From: Aquabacter sp965279295
Lineage (GTDB): Bacteria > Pseudomonadota > Alphaproteobacteria > Rhizobiales > Xanthobacteraceae
Strand: one strand, 5' to 3'
Assembly (NCBI GenBank): GCA_965279295.1
Contig: CBDIHQ010000017.1
DNA: 64,000 bases
Shown here piece after piece: positions 17,035-25,720 of the stretch. The translations under genes and the position numbers were made by a program. Numbering within the stretch: the first letter of the stretch is position 1; each line of letters opens with the position of its first letter. The notes beneath the pieces are model-generated. The model saw nothing but the letters and a program-made list of their open reading frames with translations. It had not been told where the DNA came from and did no database searches.

Positions 17035-20000
17035 TCAGCGACGACCATTCAGTGCGGTTTCGATAACCATCGCCAGCGAGCCCGCGTCATACGGCTTGGC
17101 CAGGATGAGCGCATCCGGTTCGCCGCGTGCCGCGCTTGGGTCGCCAGTTGCAAATATGACGACGATCGATGGCCGAAGTGCTTTCGCCTGCTGAGACAGG
17201 TCTAGCCCCGACATGCCCGACAGATTGATGTCGGTGACAAGGATATCGATCAGAAAAGTCTGAAGCGCCTTGATCGCTTCTTCGGCAGTCGCCGCCTGAA
17301 CCACGATGAAGCCCGCGTCCTTGAGCATCTCTTCGGTATTCATACGGATGAGCGGATCGTCCTCGACCAGGAGTACGGTCCTTTGAGGGGGTTCTATTGT
17401 TGTGACTGGCGGCATTTCAGCCGTCCCGATTGTGGCTGGTCGGATGGTCTTTACGGTCCGCTGGGATTGATTTGCCAGTACGTGGCGAAGCTTGCGGGCC
17501 AGGACTTCGCGTGTATAGGGCTTCGATAAAAGCTCGACGCCTGCGTCCAGCTTCCCCCCGTGAACAATTGAATTCTCAGTATAGCCGGAGGTGAACAGCA
17601 CCGCGATTTCAGGAAGTCGCTCGCGCGCTTTGCGCGCCAGTTCGGGGCTCTTCAGGGTCCCGGGCATCACCACATCGGTGAAGAGAATGTCGATGGGAAT
17701 GCCGCTGTCCAGTACGGTCAGCGCACTCGCCGCGTCCACCGCCTTCAGCACGCGATAACCGAGGTCGGACAGCATCGCGATGACGGTCTCCCGAACGTCT
17801 GCATCATCTTCAACCACCAGAACGGTCTCGGTCCCGCCGGAAATCGGGCCGTTCTCGACGACGACTTCGACATCTTCCGCCTGCATCGCGCGTGGCAGGT
17901 AAAGCTTGAGCGTGGTGCCGTGGCCGACCTCGGAATAGATCTTCACATGGCCGCCGGACTGCTTCACGAACCCATAGACCATGGAGAGTCCAAGGCCGGA
18001 GCCTTTACCCTCGGCCTTTGTCGAGAAGAACGGCTCGAACACCTTGTCGATGATGTCTGCGGGCATCCCGCACCCGGTGTCGCTCACGGCTAGCATGACG
18101 TATTGGCCGGCCGTGACCTCGTCGTGGGTGCGCGCATAGGCATCGTCGAGATGGGCATTTGAAAGCTCGATGGTGAGCTTGCCACGGCCATCCATCGCAT
18201 CGCGCGCGTTGATGGCGAGATTGAGCAGCGCGTTCTCGATCTGCGCCGGATCGATGAAGGTGTTCCAGAGACCGCCGGAGAAGATGGTCTCCACCTCGAT
18301 GGCTTCGCCGATGGCCCCGCCGGATCATGTCGTCCATGTCGCGCACGAAACGGCTGATGTTGACGACCTTCGGCTCCAGCGCCTGGCGGCGACCAAACGC
18401 CAACAACTGGCTGGCAAGCTTCGAGCCGCGCGAGACGCCTGCCAGCGCGTTGGCGATCCGTGTCTCGGCGCGTGGGTTGCCGGCGACATCGCGCGTCAGA
18501 AGCTGGAGATTGCCCGACACAACCTGAAGAAGGTTGTTGAAGTCGTGCGCGACGCCGCCGGTGAGCTTGCCGATGGTTTCCATTTTCTGCGCCTGGGCGA
18601 GTTTCGCCTCGGCCTCCTGCCGCTCGGCGATTTCCGACATCACCCGTGCCTCGAGCGTCTCGTTTAACTGGCGAAGCTGCTCCTCCGCCCGTTCGCGATG
18701 CTTCACCTGGCGGACCAGGGCGTCCGCCTGTTTCCGCAGCGAGGCCTCGGCCGCACGTTGGTGGGTGATATCGGTATGGACACCGACCCATTCGGCGATC
18801 ACGCCCGCGCTGTCCAGGATCGGCAGCGCGCGGATCGAGAACTGACGCCATTCCCCGTCATGGCGGCGGACGCGGTGCTCGTGAATGAACATCGACTTGG
18901 CGTCGACCGCCGCCTGCCACGCGACGACCGAAGTCGCCCGGTCGTCCGGGTGGACCGCATCGGCCCATCCAAATCCCTGATACTCAGCCTTGGATTGGCC
19001 GGTCAGTGCGGCCCATCCGGCCTGCTCGCCCGCCATCCGCCCCTCGGCGCTGTTGGTCCAGAGCACGCCCTGGACAGCGCCCATGGCGGTGCGAAAGCGT
19101 GCATTGCTGATGGCAAGCGCGGCCTCGCGCTCCGCCCGTTCGGCAATATCGATTCCCAGCACATAAATGCCGGGCACCGATCCATCCGCCTCTATGCGCG
19201 GGACATAACGCACCTCAAGGCGGCGGATTTCTCCGTCGTGACGCGGAACATCCGCCTCGGCTGAGAACGTCTCGCCGGCGAACGCGCGATCAATCGCGGA
19301 TAATCTGCTGTCATAGGCGGCCTGTCCTATGGCACTGGCGACGTGGCGGCCGAGAAAGTCGCCGGGTTTCTTGCCGAACCATTCGTAATAAGCCGCATTC
19401 GCAAACCGATAGATGTGGTCGCGGTCTACGTAGGAAACCAGCATGGGCACGGCATCCGTAACCCTGCGGAGTTCCGCTTCGCTGGAGGCCAGTCGGCCCT
19501 CTATCGCCTTGCGCTCGCTGTTGTCCACCACCGTGCACATGACGCCGCCGATCGTGCCGTCGGCTTCGTAGACCGGGGTGTAGAACAGATCGAAGATGAA
19601 CTCTCGCGCCTCGCCATCGCGTACCAAGACCATGGGCTGGTCCCGATAGGAGCGGAGTTCGCCACGAAAGCCCGCCTCGAGCATCTGGCGGTTCCAGTCC
19701 CAGATCTCCGCCCAGATTTCCGCGACCTTCCCGCCAAGCGCGGCCGGATGCTTCGCGCCGGCGATTTCACGATAGGCATCGTTGTAGAGCATCACATGGT
19801 TTGGTCCCCACATGAGCACCTTCGCCACAGGCGAATTGACGATGTTCGCGACCGTGCTTCTCAGGCCGACCGACCATTTCTCCACGGGTCCAAGGTCGGT
19901 TCCCCGCCAATCCTTGTCGCGGATGAACGCGCCACATTCTCCGCCGCCGATGGGCCATCCCGCCGGCACATGGGCGGCGGTCACATGGGCAGCCGGCTCG

Positions 20001-20137
20001 CGCCCTGTCTGCAGAGCACCAAAGGCGACGAGGACCAGTTCCTGCGCGTCCGAATAGACACCGGAAGCTAGGCAGTCATTGACGAAACCCTCGAGTTCGG
20101 GGCTTAGCGATACATTGAGGGATCGGCCAGGGAGCAT
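17035..20137 (-). pseudogene. hybrid sensor histidine kinase/response regulator, interrupted by a +1 frameshift
   Basis: One reading frame covers 20137 to about 18319 and the next covers about 18314 to 17035. Together they make a roughly 1030-residue kinase. Order: ParD-like ribbon-helix-helix (residues 5-45), PAS domains near 65-210, 220-340 and 345-465, a coiled coil, HisKA with His531 (GGVAHDFNN), HATPase (NLAINARDAM, DTGCGMP, GSGLGLSMVYGF) and two receiver domains (phosphoacceptor Asp in LFTDVVMPG and VTDINLSG). The break is an extra base in the C4 run 18315-18318: DMDDMIRR should continue AIGEAIEVETI. Sequencing error, recent inactivation or recoding are all possible. Downstream receivers remain intact, so any loss is recent. 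No cognate output regulator is adjacent. Confidence 0.8.
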
Positions 20138-20163
20138 GAGCCGTGGTGGCAGATCGGCCTTGG

Positions 20164-20188
20164 GGTGTCAAACAACATGGCCGACACC
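20164..20188. promoter_or_regulatory. dyad GGTGTC-N13-GACACC in divergent promoter region
   Basis: Six-bp perfect arms in the 170-base region between the kinase (start 20137) and the acyl-CoA dehydrogenase-like gene (start 20308). Could be an operator or the stem of a small hairpin followed by TTTT on the plus strand. No other feature is seen in this gap. Confidence 0.25.
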
Positions 20189-20307
20189 TTTTCCGTTATC
20201 AGCCGAACGCGTGGCAAAGTTCCCGGTTCGCGGCGCTTCCCTTTGGAACCGGGCTGCTCAGGGCGGGGTTTCTCGTGACTGCCCTGACGTAAATCCGCGA
20301 GCCCCAT

Positions 20308-21462
20308 ATGTCGTTGTCGTTCGCCCCGAGAAAGATCGACGAAACCGGCTTCTCCCACCGGGGCGCGGCTGAGGACGCCGTTATGGCATCGCTTGCGCCC
20401 GCGCTTGCATTTGCACAGGGCCATGCCGCCTCGGTTGATCGATGCGGTGCCGTCATGCGGGAGGAGTTTGAAAAACTTGTATCGACCGGCGTCCTGTTGA
20501 GCCCTCTGCCACCCTCTCATGGTGGGCTGGGTGCGGGAACGACCGGCCTCGGGGCGCCCTTGCTGGTCCGCCTCCTGCGTGCCTTCGGATATGCCAGCCT
20601 GCCGCTCGGCCGCCTGTTCGAGGGCCATGTGAATGCCCTTCACCTCATCAGCCGATATGGCACCGCCGAGCAGACGCGGAACGCGGCGCGCGAGGCCGCG
20701 CAGGGAAAGGTTTTCGGGGTGTGGAACACCCAGGGTGCCGACGGCCTCCAGTTGTACTCTGAAGGCTCTGTCTCTCATTTGAAGGGCGCCAAGACATTTG
20801 CGTCGGGGGCGGGGTTCCTGCAGCGCCCGCTGGTCACGGCCCGGACACCGCAAGGTGAGGTGCAACTGGTATTGCCGCGCATTCCCACCGAAGAGCTTGA
20901 GGCGCGGGCGGACCTTTCAAGCTGGACCGCCACGGGAATGCGCGCCTCGGCGACCGGGCGTTTTGAATTCTCGGGCCTCATTGTGCGCCAGGATGACCTC
21001 ATCGGCCAAGTTGGCGATTATGAACGCCAGCCGACCTTCTCCGCCGGTGCATGGCGTTTCCTTGCGGTACAGCTGGGAGGAATGGAGCGCCTGCTGGATG
21101 AAGCGCGCACACATCTCGTGTCGTTGAACCGACTGGAGGATCCGCATCAGCTTTCGAGGATGGGCGAGGCCGTCATCGCTGTGGAAACAGCCCGCCTGTG
21201 GGTTTCCCATGCCGCCGAGCGTGCCGAGCTTTCCCCCGATGAAGCCGCCGTTGCCTACGTCAATCTGGCGCGTTGTGCGGTGGAGCGCGCGGGCCTCGAT
21301 CTGCTTGAACACGTCAACAGGTCGGTGGGGCTCGCAGGTTTCCTGGCGCCTCACCCGGTCGAGCGGATCAGCCGGGATCTCTCCACTTATTTGCGTCAGC
21401 CGGGCCCGGATCGTGCCCTCGTGGAAGGTGCGCGTGCCGTCATGGCGCGGCACCAGCTTTGA
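20308..21462 (+). CDS. acyl-CoA dehydrogenase-like flavoprotein
   Basis: 384 residues with acyl-CoA dehydrogenase architecture: N-terminal helices (FEKLVSTGVLLSPLPPSHGGLG), a middle beta domain (GAKTFASGAGFLQRPLV) and a C-terminal four-helix bundle ending in RISRDLSTYLRQPGPDRAL. Classical catalytic glutamate and substrate motifs are weak, as in the divergent members found with PIG-L deacetylases. It starts a cassette with PIG-L, methyltransferase and, convergent, a glycosyltransferase. In that setting it may act on a carrier-bound or sugar-linked acyl group rather than in beta-oxidation (inference). Confidence 0.78.
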   Translation: MSLSFAPRKIDETGFSHRGAAEDAVMASLAPALAFAQGHAASVDRCGAVMREEFEKLVSTGVLLSPLPPSHGGLGAGTTGLGAPLLVRLLRAFGYASLPLGRLFEGHVNALHLISRYGTAEQTRNAAREAAQGKVFGVWNTQGADGLQLYSEGSVSHLKGAKTFASGAGFLQRPLVTARTPQGEVQLVLPRIPTEELEARADLSSWTATGMRASATGRFEFSGLIVRQDDLIGQVGDYERQPTFSAGAWRFLAVQLGGMERLLDEARTHLVSLNRLEDPHQLSRMGEAVIAVETARLWVSHAAERAELSPDEAAVAYVNLARCAVERAGLDLLEHVNRSVGLAGFLAPHPVERISRDLSTYLRQPGPDRALVEGARAVMARHQL

Positions 21463-21476
21463 AAGGATCGCCTGCG

Positions 21477-22217
21477 TTGAGCAAGACGACAGCCGCCCAG
21501 GCTCTGGCCGCCATGGAGGATCTTCCGCTGTTCCGCTTTGAGGACATCAAGGCGAGAAGCATCACCATTATCGCCCCCCATCCCGACGATGAAAGTCTCG
21601 GTTGCGGCGGCCTCATCCGCGCCGCTCGGGACCGGGGCATTCCGGTGGGCATCGTCATCGTGAGCGATGGGACCGGCTCCCATCCCGGTTCGCCGTCTTA
21701 TTCCGCGGACGGCTTGCGGGCGCTTCGAGAGACCGAAGCACGCCTTGCTGCGACAGAACTTGGTGTTCCCCAGGACAATGTCCATTTCCTGCGCCTGCCG
21801 GACCGCTTCGTCCCCAGCGACGGGCCGTCAGCGGAGGCGGCGGTTGATATACTGAACGAGATCATCCGGGTCAGCGAAAGCGATTTTGTCGCCGTGACTT
21901 GGGGCGAGGATCCTCATTGCGATCACAAGGCTGCCGCCGCCCTCGCCCGCGCGGCATGTGCCAAGAGTTCCGCTCGGCTTTTCGCCTATCCAATCTGGGG
22001 TCGCGTTCTGCCGCCGGACGCGCCGGTAAAGGCTATCTCCCACGGTTTCCGCTTGAACGTGGAAGGCGAAATGGCGGCCAAGCGCAAGGCGATTGCGGCG
22101 CATCTGTCCCAGACATCGAACCTGATCGAGGACGACCCTAACGGCTTCAGGCTGACGCCGGATCAGCTGGCGCTTTTTGATGCACCTTATGAAATTTACC
22201 TGGAGATGAGCACATGA
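21477..22217 (+). CDS. PIG-L family deacetylase
   Basis: About 246 residues. PIG-L proteins remove N-acetyl groups from sugars such as GlcNAc-inositol. The zinc motif is intact: PHPDDE (about 34-39), and a downstream histidine in EDPHCDHKAAA. Start choice: TTG 21477 has AAAGGA nine bases upstream; an alternative TTG at 21459 overlaps the previous stop. No ATG is available before the conserved core. The gene overlaps the methyltransferase by four bases (ATGA at 22214-22217), so it is co-translated with it. Confidence 0.85.
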   Translation: MSKTTAAQALAAMEDLPLFRFEDIKARSITIIAPHPDDESLGCGGLIRAARDRGIPVGIVIVSDGTGSHPGSPSYSADGLRALRETEARLAATELGVPQDNVHFLRLPDRFVPSDGPSAEAAVDILNEIIRVSESDFVAVTWGEDPHCDHKAAAALARAACAKSSARLFAYPIWGRVLPPDAPVKAISHGFRLNVEGEMAAKRKAIAAHLSQTSNLIEDDPNGFRLTPDQLALFDAPYEIYLEMST

Positions 22218-22804
22218 CACGGGCGGCCACCTCCCTCCCGGCTGCATATTTTGACACGCTTTATCGCCGCGATCCGGATCCCTGGAGCTTCGCGACCAGC
22301 GCGTACGAGGATGCCAAGTACCAGGCGACCCTGGACGCGCTTCCCCGTGCCCGATACGCGGCGGCATTGGAGGTGGGATGTTCAATCGGCGTCCTCACGC
22401 AGCAGCTCGCACAACGCTGTGATGGCGTGATGGCGCTGGATGCCGCCGAGGGGGCGCTGAAATCGGCGCGCCGTCGATGCCAGGGGCTTGAGAACATTAG
22501 CTTTGCGCGGGGGAGGGTGCCGCAGGAATGGCCCGATGGTAAATTCAATCTCATCGTGTTGTCGGAGGTTATCTATTATCTCGACCGAGCGGATATCGGC
22601 AGGCTTGCGGACCGGGTAAAAGGCTCGCTCCGGGCCGGGGGCCATGTCCTTCTCGTGCACTGGATCGGCGATACGGACTATCCCCTCAGCGGAGATGAAG
22701 CGTCTGAGCTTTTCATCACGCATATGGAAGGCGTGGCGCGTCAGGTGCAAAAGGCCCGCACCGACCGATATCGCCTGGACTGTCTGGAAGCCCTGTCAGG
22801 CTGA
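22214..22804 (+). CDS. class I SAM-dependent methyltransferase, NodS-like
   Basis: 196 residues. N-terminal YFDTLYRRDPDPWSF matches the NodS family, which N-methylates chitooligosaccharide amino sugars. SAM motif I is LEVGCSIGVLT (about 52-62), motif IV region FNLIVLSEVIYY. Coupled to the PIG-L deacetylase: deacetylation of an amino sugar followed by N-methylation would be a logical pair, as NodB-NodS do in Nod-factor synthesis (analogy only; no nodABC is present). The stop lies one base from the stop of the convergent glycosyltransferase. Confidence 0.85.
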   Translation: MTRAATSLPAAYFDTLYRRDPDPWSFATSAYEDAKYQATLDALPRARYAAALEVGCSIGVLTQQLAQRCDGVMALDAAEGALKSARRRCQGLENISFARGRVPQEWPDGKFNLIVLSEVIYYLDRADIGRLADRVKGSLRAGGHVLLVHWIGDTDYPLSGDEASELFITHMEGVARQVQKARTDRYRLDCLEALSG

Positions 22805-22805
22805 G

Positions 22806-23888
22806 CTACATTGATGGGTCTCTGTTTCGAGACAGCATCATGTCTGCGGCGGTGATCTGCGCGGGCATCTCGCTGGGCCTCAGGGCGCGTGCACTGAGCA
22901 GTGGGCTTGCGGTCTCCACCTTCGCCCAGAACGCTCCAAAATGGGGCTCGGAGGTCCAGCCTGACGCTTCGGCCGGAAGGTGGAGGCTTTTCCACCACGC
23001 GGTTTCACTGCCCATCTGTGAGGCGTGCATGGCCCGCAACCGGCGCCGCCAGGAAAAGCGATGCGCGGCCAATGCCAGGGGCTCCAGCGTGATATCTCCC
23101 GGCATGTCGGGCTCCTCGCAGCGCGCCCTCAATGTCTCCGCCGAGCCGCCCTTTGCCCTTCCTTTCAGGCGAGCCGACGTGACCACCACGATATCGGGCG
23201 CGTGCCGGATCGGAATGTCGTGGCAGTCCAGCGCCTGCGCCAAAGCGCGATCCTCTCCGCACGGAATTTCCGGCAGGCCGCCGATGGCCCGATATGCCTC
23301 AAGGGTCACGGCATAGCTCGCGCCGGAGGCATCGCGATGGTTCGGCCAGGGGTCGTGCGGGCGCGGGTCGATCTGTGCAGCCAGTCGGACCAGCCGTGCC
23401 TCGTAGGCTTGCTCCAGCCGCAGCCGCTTCAGCAGCGCCAGGGGCAGCGATGTCTGCGTCTCGGTGTCTAGGGAAAAGCGCCCCGCAACCGCGCCGGAAC
23501 CGCGCCGGATCGCCTCAAGATTGCGTGCCACCCAATCTCGGGGAACGAGGCTGTCGGCATCGGTGGTGAGCAACAGGCCATTCCCCATTCCGGATCGCTC
23601 AAGCCAAAGCGCCGCGATGTCCATGGCGAGACGCCTGGCCGCTCCCGCGTTCGCACGTTCGGGGGGCAAGCGCACGTCGGCGAGAACGAACGGCACATCG
23701 GACTGCGCGAGGCATGCCCTGGCCCGGTCAGCCGACCCGTCCGTACAATTGTTCAGAAGCAGCACGATGCCGAAGGCGAAGGGGCTTAACCGCGTGCCGT
23801 GCTGATCGGTTTGTCGCAACAAAGCATCGAGGCAAGCGCCGAGGACGATCTCCTCGTCACGGACCGGAATGGCGACCACGGCTTCCAT
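22806..23888 (-). CDS. family 2 glycosyltransferase
   Basis: About 360 residues from ATG 23888 (MEAVVAIPVRDEE), the usual N-terminal strand of GT-A enzymes; the frame continues to a GTG at 23954. Nucleotide-sugar motifs: LLLNNCTDGSAD and the DxD-like TTDADSLVP (about 118-126), with GEDRAL as the catalytic acid region. No transmembrane segment. It faces the ACAD/PIG-L/methyltransferase operon with a 1-base gap. Probably transfers a sugar in the same unknown glycoconjugate pathway. Confidence 0.8.
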   Translation of the reverse strand: MEAVVAIPVRDEEIVLGACLDALLRQTDQHGTRLSPFAFGIVLLLNNCTDGSADRARACLAQSDVPFVLADVRLPPERANAGAARRLAMDIAALWLERSGMGNGLLLTTDADSLVPRDWVARNLEAIRRGSGAVAGRFSLDTETQTSLPLALLKRLRLEQAYEARLVRLAAQIDPRPHDPWPNHRDASGASYAVTLEAYRAIGGLPEIPCGEDRALAQALDCHDIPIRHAPDIVVVTSARLKGRAKGGSAETLRARCEEPDMPGDITLEPLALAAHRFSWRRRLRAMHASQMGSETAWWKSLHLPAEASGWTSEPHFGAFWAKVETASPLLSARALRPSEMPAQITAADMMLSRNRDPSM

Positions 23889-24042
23889 GGGCGGCAGGTT
23901 CGCAGGGATGCCGCGCGCATCTTGCAAATTATGACGGTGATTTCCGCGGGACACGCTCGATACCCATATTTTCCATGGGGGGAACGCCGTGTTTTTCCTC
24001 AGGTTCCAAGCGGGCGAGCGCGCGAACCATGATCGCGGTTAG

Positions 24043-24073
24043 GGGCGGGAAGCCTGTCTCTGACGTCCCGCCC
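24043..24073 (-). terminator. GC-rich stem-loop after the hyuB-like gene
   Basis: GGGCGGGA (24043-24050) pairs with TCCCGCCC (24066-24073), loop 15 bases, beginning 10 bases after the hyuB-like stop on the minus strand. No U-tract follows, so it is terminator-like or an mRNA-stabilising 3' hairpin. Confidence 0.4.
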
Positions 24074-24082
24074 AAAAGCGAA

Positions 24083-25720
24083 TTAAAGCCCGTAGACCGC
24101 CTTCGCCCGCTCGGCGCTGATATAGCCGGCGCGAACGTCTTCGCGCACGGTGCTGCGGTCGCGCTCCAGCGGCGAACCCACCCCGCCGCCACCCGCTTCG
24201 CGCAAGGTCATCCGGTCGCCGGGCGCCAGGACATGGCGTCCGCGCGGGTCCACCTTGTGCCCGTTGATCAGATGCTCGCGCCGCGTGGCATCGCGTCCGC
24301 CGCCAAGGCCCTTGGCGGGGAATTCCGTGCGGTTGGCCATGGAGAAGACCACCACATCGGAGCCGGTGTCATTGCGGAACTGGATTTCCTGACCAAGCCC
24401 GCCACGCGCCGCTCCGGCACCGTCGGAATCCTGCAAAAGATGCTTGTGCTCGATTGTGAGGCCGGTCCGGTTCTCCCAGATTTCCACGGGCACGCAGCCC
24501 ATGTTCGAAGGGCCGGGCGTGGTTGAATAGCCGTCGAGCCCTGATTGCGCACCGAAGCCGCCGGCCGCGAAATACAGCGCGGACATCTCGCGGCCGTTGG
24601 GCTGACGACCCTGGAACGTGACGATGTTGATCATCCCGCAATCGGCCTGGACCCGCTCCGGCAGAGCCTCGGCAAGGGCCCCGAAGATCAGCGGTGTCAC
24701 GAAGTGCCCGACGATGTGGCGCCCGGCGGTGGCCATGGGCGGCACGGCGTTGAGGATCGAGCCTTCCGGTGCTCTGACAGTGACGGGCGCAACCGAGCCT
24801 TCGTTGTTGGGGATTGAAGGCGCGGTGAGGCATTTGATCGAGAACAGCGCCATGGCGCGGGTGTAGCAGAACGGCACATTGATGCCGGCGCGCACCGCCG
24901 GGCTCGACCCATCGAAATCGATGGCGATGGAGTCGCCGGTTTTCTCGATGCGGCAGGCAAGGTGTAGGGGGCCATCGACACCCTCAAAATCCACGCTGTT
25001 CCGGTAGGTGCCATCGGGGATTTCGCGAATGCGGGTCCGCATGGCCTGCTCGGACTGCGCCTGGATTGCGCGCGAGAGCGGCACCAGATCGTCCACGCCA
25101 TATTCCGACATGAACTCCACCAGATGCCGGGCGCCGACTTCCGTGCAACTGACATTGGCGAAGATATCGCCCAGGACCTGCTCTGGAACCCGCACATTGG
25201 TGCGGATGATCTCCACCAGAAGCGCGTTCAGTTCGCCGTCGTCGTAGAGCTTGCAGATCGGCAGCAGCAGGCCCTCGTGGTACATTTCTGTCGCAACAGC
25301 CGAGAACCCCATTCCGCCGATGTCGGGCAGGTGGGTGACGCTCATGGAATAGGCCACCAGGGCGCCGTTTCGGAACACCGGCCGCATCACGGAAATATCG
25401 AACAGGTGACCCGTTCCCATCATCGGGTCGTTGGTCACCACGACATCGCCGGGCTTTAGCGTGTGCGGTGGGAAGCGATCCAGCATATGGCGCAACGTCA
25501 CCGGCGCGGTACCGACGAACACCGGGATTGAGCGCGTGCCCTGCACCATCATGCGGGCCTCGCGATCGAACAGCATCACCGAGAGGTCGTAGCCCTCCCG
25601 CACGATGGTGGAGAATGAGGTTCGCACCAGGGTCTCAACGATCTCGTCGCTGATGGAGATCAGCCGGTCCCACATGATGCCGAGGCTGAGAGGATCGATC
25701 CCGGTCACGGTGTTGCTCAT
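24083..25720 (-). CDS. hydantoinase B/oxoprolinase family protein (HyuB-like)
   Basis: 545 residues. HyuB subunits form, with HyuA, ATP-dependent amidases or carboxylases: N-methylhydantoinase, 5-oxoprolinase, caprolactamase, acetone or acetophenone carboxylase. Typical segments: LVRTSFSTIVREGYDLSVMLFD, VVTNDPMMGTGHLFDISVM, HLPDIGGMGFSAVATEMYHEG and GGGGVGSPLERD. It overlaps hyuA by four bases. No third small carboxylase subunit is present, which favours the hydrolytic members. Pairing with a nearby importer and sarcosine oxidase suggests an N-methylhydantoin-like substrate. Confidence 0.88.
   Translation of the reverse strand: MSNTVTGIDPLSLGIMWDRLISISDEIVETLVRTSFSTIVREGYDLSVMLFDREARMMVQGTRSIPVFVGTAPVTLRHMLDRFPPHTLKPGDVVVTNDPMMGTGHLFDISVMRPVFRNGALVAYSMSVTHLPDIGGMGFSAVATEMYHEGLLLPICKLYDDGELNALLVEIIRTNVRVPEQVLGDIFANVSCTEVGARHLVEFMSEYGVDDLVPLSRAIQAQSEQAMRTRIREIPDGTYRNSVDFEGVDGPLHLACRIEKTGDSIAIDFDGSSPAVRAGINVPFCYTRAMALFSIKCLTAPSIPNNEGSVAPVTVRAPEGSILNAVPPMATAGRHIVGHFVTPLIFGALAEALPERVQADCGMINIVTFQGRQPNGREMSALYFAAGGFGAQSGLDGYSTTPGPSNMGCVPVEIWENRTGLTIEHKHLLQDSDGAGAARGGLGQEIQFRNDTGSDVVVFSMANRTEFPAKGLGGGRDATRREHLINGHKVDPRGRHVLAPGDRMTLREAGGGGVGSPLERDRSTVREDVRAGYISAERAKAVYGL

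Noticed and set aside
21459..21476. TTG 21459 as start of the PIG-L gene
   Set aside because: The TTG at 21477 has an AAAGGA site at suitable spacing, so the earlier codon is less likely; not excluded.
20308..23888. Nod-factor synthesis locus
   Set aside because: Only a NodS-like methyltransferase and a PIG-L deacetylase are present; no nodA, nodB, nodC or nod box was seen.
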